From: Gammaproteobacteria bacterium | Lineage (GTDB): Bacteria; Pseudomonadota; Gammaproteobacteria; Steroidobacterales; Steroidobacteraceae | DNA length: 35,073 bases | Assembly (NCBI GenBank): GCA_030044385.1 | Contig: JASHVV010000383.1 | Span: forward strand, 1 to 35,073 | Direction: 5' to 3' | In this document: positions 31,837-35,073 of the stretch, in pieces | Layout: each line of letters begins with the position of its first letter | How positions within the stretch are numbered: the first letter of the stretch is position 1 | The notes under the pieces: generated by a model | Database searches by the model: none | Told to the model about the DNA's origin: nothing | What the model saw: the letters and a program-made list of their open reading frames with translations, nothing else | Made by a program: the position numbers and the translations under genes

Positions 31837-34017
31837 TCACTCCACCTGGAACGAGACCGGCGCGAGTCGCGCGGCATGACGCTCGCCCGCGGCTCGGATG
31901 CTCGCGGAAAGAACGTGAGCTCCGCGCGTCATTTCCCAGCGCATCGCGCCCGAAGCGGTGCGGCCCAGGACCCGGCCGTCGAGAAGCCAGACGACCGTAC
32001 GCGCACCCTGCGCCGCCGCTCCGAGGCGGAACGTGTAGATCTGGTCGCAGAGGGGCGCTCGCGGGTCGATGGCCAGGATCTCGCCGGGCGTGGGCCGCAC
32101 GATCTGCAGGCCGCCGCGCGTCGTGTGCCGGTGGTGATCGCGGGTCTCGCCGCTCTCGATCTGCCAATCGTCACGCTCCACGCACGAGCCCGGACCGATG
32201 CGCTCGCAGGCTCGCACCTGGCGCAGATCGGGACTGCGCCACAGGCCCGCGTACGGCCGTCTCTCACGAAGCCGGGCGAACACGGTGCGCAGCACGGGGG
32301 CCGGGCCCGCTGAGCCCGTGACCCGATTCATGTCGGTGCCATCCAGCCGGCCCATCCAGACGCCCACCGTGTAACGATCGTCGAAGCCTACGGCGAGCGC
32401 ATCGCGGAAATCGCTCGACGTCCCTGTCTTGACCGCCGTCGGGTAGGGCAGATCCAGCACGCTGTCGATGCCGAATTCCGCGCTGCGCGCATCCGGATCG
32501 GAAAGAATGGAGGCGATGGCGGAAGCGACATCCGGCCGCAGCACCGCAACCGGCTCGGGTTCCGGCAGGCCGCGCAGCGCACGCAGCGGCAGAAAGCTTC
32601 CGTGCCGCGCCAGGGTGGAGTAGGCCTGCACGAGCTCGTACAGGCTGACCGGCCCGTCGCCGATCGCGACCGCCGGCCCATAATAGTCCGCCGGCCGGGT
32701 GAGGCTCGTGACGCCCAGCTGGGCGAGGAGCCGGATGAACCGCGGGACGCCGACCGACTCTGCCGTCTCGACCGCCGGAATGTTGAGAGAGTTGCCGAGC
32801 GCGTAGCGCAGGCTGACACGGCCGTAGTAGCGGTTGCTGTAGTTCCGGTACTCGTGGAGGCCGTTGCCGATCCTGGCGCTGAGCGGGCCGTCGCGCAGGA
32901 CGGTGTCGGGTTGCCATCCCAGCCGCTCCAGGGCGAGCGCATAGAGAAAGGGCTTGAGCGTCGAGCCGGGCTGGCGGGCGGTCAGTATCGGGTCCAGATC
33001 CCACGCGCCGGGCGCCGGCGCCGCGGCCCAGGCCAGTACCGCCGCCCGCCTGTTGTCTACGACCAGCGCCGCGGCATTGCGGACGCCGTCGCGGCGAAGC
33101 GCGGCCAGCTGCGACTCGAGAACGGCCTGCACGAACTGCTGCAAACGCGGGTCCAGTGTCGTTTGAACTTGCGATTCGCGAAGACTCAGCGCACGGACAC
33201 GAGCGCGCGCGAACCCGACGAAGGCGCCGGCCTGTACGGGCAAGCCGGGAAGCGGAGCGGCCGCGAGCGGCGAGCGCTGCACGGCGCGAAGCTCGTCGGC
33301 ATCGATCAGATTCGCCTGTCGCATGCGTACGGCCAGACGATTCACCGCGTGGCGCAGCGCTTGCGGATGCTGCCGCGGATCGAGCAGCAGCGGCGAGCGC
33401 ACCAGGACCACGAGCGCCAGCTGCTCGGCCGGATCGAGCGCGCCGACCTCACCGCCGAAGTAGTAATGCGCAGCCTGGGCAACGCCCCGCCGCTGCGCGC
33501 CGTACGGCGCCTGGTTGAGATAGAAATCGAGCACCGCCGTCCGGCCGAAGTGCTCGATCAGACGTTGCGCCTCGATACCGGCCAGCCAGTGACTCCAGTA
33601 GGTCCGCGGACGTGGTGTGAGAATCCGTGCGACCTGCTCGCCGATGGTGCTCGCGCCGCGGACGACGTGGCCGGCACCGAGATTTTGATAGACAGCCGTG
33701 AAGCGCGCCGGCCAGTCGCTCCCGCCGTGGACCCAGAAGCGCCGGTCCTCGGAGAAGACGAACCCCTGACGGACGAGAGGTGGGATGGAGGTGAGCGGCA
33801 GCTCGTCGTCGCGGTTGAAACGCTCATCGCGGCTCACGGTGAGCGGCGTGCCGTCGCGGGCGACGATCGGCGCCTCGAGCGCCGGCGGCGCCTCGTTGCG
33901 GGGCGGCAAGCTTTGCGGAAGCGGAGCGAGATCCCGCCAGGTCGCGGCGGCAAGGGCCGCGGCGCCGGTGAGCGCAACGGCAGCGCACCCGAGTGCGATC
34001 GGGCGCCGGCGGATCAC
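31837..34017 (-). CDS. pbpC: Penicillin-binding protein 1C
   Basis: A 726-residue bifunctional murein synthase starting with GTG at 34017, overlapping the macroglobulin stop by 4 bases. One N-terminal membrane anchor (about 7-26) is seen. The GT51 glycosyltransferase domain has EDRRFWVHGG (E90) and GASTIGEQVARIL; its later motif reads LDFYLNQAPYG, where many class A PBPs have Glu for the Asp. The transpeptidase domain has SxxK at S352-K355 (GSTLKP), SxN at S410-N412 and KTG at 530-532. The C-terminus (GLQIVRPTPGEILAIDP...VVWLLDGRVLG) is a BiPBP_C domain. PBP1C pairs with periplasmic alpha-2-macroglobulin in many Gram-negatives, as here. It converges on the SDR gene with 11 bases between stops. 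Confidence 0.95.
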   Translation of the reverse strand: MIRRRPIALGCAAVALTGAAALAAATWRDLAPLPQSLPPRNEAPPALEAPIVARDGTPLTVSRDERFNRDDELPLTSIPPLVRQGFVFSEDRRFWVHGGSDWPARFTAVYQNLGAGHVVRGASTIGEQVARILTPRPRTYWSHWLAGIEAQRLIEHFGRTAVLDFYLNQAPYGAQRRGVAQAAHYYFGGEVGALDPAEQLALVVLVRSPLLLDPRQHPQALRHAVNRLAVRMRQANLIDADELRAVQRSPLAAAPLPGLPVQAGAFVGFARARVRALSLRESQVQTTLDPRLQQFVQAVLESQLAALRRDGVRNAAALVVDNRRAAVLAWAAAPAPGAWDLDPILTARQPGSTLKPFLYALALERLGWQPDTVLRDGPLSARIGNGLHEYRNYSNRYYGRVSLRYALGNSLNIPAVETAESVGVPRFIRLLAQLGVTSLTRPADYYGPAVAIGDGPVSLYELVQAYSTLARHGSFLPLRALRGLPEPEPVAVLRPDVASAIASILSDPDARSAEFGIDSVLDLPYPTAVKTGTSSDFRDALAVGFDDRYTVGVWMGRLDGTDMNRVTGSAGPAPVLRTVFARLRERRPYAGLWRSPDLRQVRACERIGPGSCVERDDWQIESGETRDHHRHTTRGGLQIVRPTPGEILAIDPRAPLCDQIYTFRLGAAAQGARTVVWLLDGRVLGRTASGAMRWEMTRGAHVLSASIRAAGERHAARLAPVSFQVE

Positions 34018-35073
34018 GGCGGGGCCACCTGGAAGGATTCGGCCAGGCCCCGGCCGAAGACGTCGGGCTGATAGATCTCGTACGCCTTGGGCGGCGGCGC
34101 GAGGAAGCGCCCCGGCGAGATCACCTGCGCGGCGTAGACGAGTCGGTAGTGTCCCGCCGGCAGATCGTCCGCGTAGAACCGCACGGCATCGAGCGCGATC
34201 TCGCGATGATAGAAGCCGACTGTCGTGATCGAGTAATCCGGCCAGGCCCCGTAGTCAAACCACAGGGTGGTGCCGCCCGGTGTGCGCTCCGGCGTGGTGA
34301 GGTCCGCAGTCGCGAGTTGATGATTCACGGCTTCGAGCGCGCCCGGCAACGGGTCGGCGACGACGACGTAGTGGCGCTCCGCCGGCACATCCACTGTCAG
34401 ATCCACACGCACGATCTCACCCCGCTGCAATACCGTTCCGGGGCCGACGCTCTCCCACTCCTTGCCGTCGAGAACCCGGTAGTCCCTGCGGATGCTGAAT
34501 CCCGCATCCGCGGAGCCGACACTGAGGGCAGGCAGGGCATACTCCACGCGCAGACCGTAGTAGAGGCGCCCCTGACCGCCGTGCGTGATCGAGACCATCG
34601 CGGAGCCCACCGGCGCCGCGGCCGAAAAGGTCCGCGGTGCATCATGGCGTGTGGCGAACTGCGCCTGCCCGATCGTCCGTTGCCCGGCGCGCACGCGGCC
34701 ACTCAAGCCTTGCACCGGGCCCTCGAACGCCTGCGCGTAGTGCGCCTCCGCGGTGGTGCAAAAGACGTTCTCCTGGGAATTCGGCCATGCGCCTTCCGTG
34801 CCGCGCCGCTCATCGATCCACTTCACCAGCCGGCCGAGCAGCGGCTGCACGCGCTGCGCCTCCGGTCCGCCCGCCTGCACGGCCGAGACCAGCGCATCCA
34901 ACACGGCGCAGTTGGCCCGCAGCGGACTCGCCAGCATGGACGAGTAGGCGTCGGCCCGAGTCTCCTGGAAGGACATCGAGCCGCTGGTCTGCTCCGAGCG
35001 GCCGAGCAGATCCACCAGGATCTGCGTCGCGGTGTCCTCGTCGCGGCCGATGAGGGCCGCCTGCAGCAACAGG
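34014..35073 (-). CDS. Alpha-2-macroglobulin family protein, C-terminal part
   Basis: The 5' end is outside the window; about 353 C-terminal residues are seen. They contain the end of the alpha-helical thioester-domain region (WIDERRGTEGAWPNSQENVFCTTAEAHYA), then receptor-binding-like beta domains (RRDYRVLDGKEW, LQRGEIVRVDLTVDVPAERHYVVVADPLPGALEAVN) and the closing YRLVYAAQVISPGRFLAPPPKAYEIYQPDVFGRG, typical of bacterial YfhM-like proteins. Family members trap foreign proteases in the periplasm. The thioester CxEQ and bait region would lie upstream, so activity cannot be judged. The stop overlaps the pbpC start (GTGA), which indicates translational coupling. Confidence 0.93.
   Translation of the reverse strand, partial: LLLQAALIGRDEDTATQILVDLLGRSEQTSGSMSFQETRADAYSSMLASPLRANCAVLDALVSAVQAGGPEAQRVQPLLGRLVKWIDERRGTEGAWPNSQENVFCTTAEAHYAQAFEGPVQGLSGRVRAGQRTIGQAQFATRHDAPRTFSAAAPVGSAMVSITHGGQGRLYYGLRVEYALPALSVGSADAGFSIRRDYRVLDGKEWESVGPGTVLQRGEIVRVDLTVDVPAERHYVVVADPLPGALEAVNHQLATADLTTPERTPGGTTLWFDYGAWPDYSITTVGFYHREIALDAVRFYADDLPAGHYRLVYAAQVISPGRFLAPPPKAYEIYQPDVFGRGLAESFQVAPP

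Noticed and set aside
1-35073. CRISPR arrays, tRNA/rRNA genes, insertion sequences, prophage
   Set aside because: No regularly spaced repeats, cloverleaf or rRNA sequence, transposase or phage gene was recognised on either strand.

Overview
The window is GC-rich, densely packed bacterial chromosome. A TonB-dependent receptor, lipoprotein-type glycosidases, a PilT-family ATPase and a PBP1C/alpha-2-macroglobulin pair show a Gram-negative cell. The style of the carbohydrate locus and the nitrate reductase-diflavin reductase fusion point to a gammaproteobacterium of the Xanthomonadales/Nevskiales/Steroidobacter type. The taxon is an inference. No rRNA, tRNA, CRISPR array or insertion sequence was seen.

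Layout. (1) 1-475: 3' end of a thiolase. (2) 506-3633, minus strand: a BlaI-type repressor, an M56 (BlaR1-like) membrane peptidase and a secreted protein. The last two share the same C-terminal module of about 210 residues, and twin BlaI-like operators lie in front. (3) 3634-8168: a 0.4-kb regulatory region with a sigma-54-type promoter and an attenuator-like leader, then a 1370-residue fusion of assimilatory nitrate reductase and a CysJ-like diflavin reductase. (4) 8316-8966: a glutathione transferase.

(5) 8944-23895: a glycan-utilisation locus. On the minus strand a compact operon encodes a LacI-type regulator, PfkB sugar kinase, AGE-family mannose isomerase/epimerase, GH20 beta-hexosaminidase lipoprotein and CutC. 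Divergently on the plus strand lie a GH92 alpha-mannosidase, a TonB-dependent receptor and a secreted homologue of plant PNGase A. A GH29 alpha-L-fucosidase faces them. These parts make a coherent route for plant-type N-glycans: amidase release from glycoprotein, trimming of mannose, GlcNAc and fucose, outer-membrane import, then mannose to fructose to fructose-6-phosphate. Four copies of one palindromic operator (type TTTAGATCGATCTAAA) sit in the LacI/GH92 divergent region and before the receptor gene, which suggests one LacI regulon.

(6) 24005-25405: an antitoxin-like Phd/YefM protein without a visible toxin, and a solitary PilT-family ATPase. (7) 25561-28323: a GH78-like alpha-L-rhamnosidase with its own promoter region. 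(8) 28331-29895: a hipBA toxin-antitoxin pair with an AT-rich promoter and a recognisable Hip operator. (9) 29981-31825: a divergent XRE/MmyB-type regulator and SDR-family oxidoreductase separated by twin direct repeats. (10) 31837-35073: PBP1C and the C-terminal end of an alpha-2-macroglobulin, translationally coupled.
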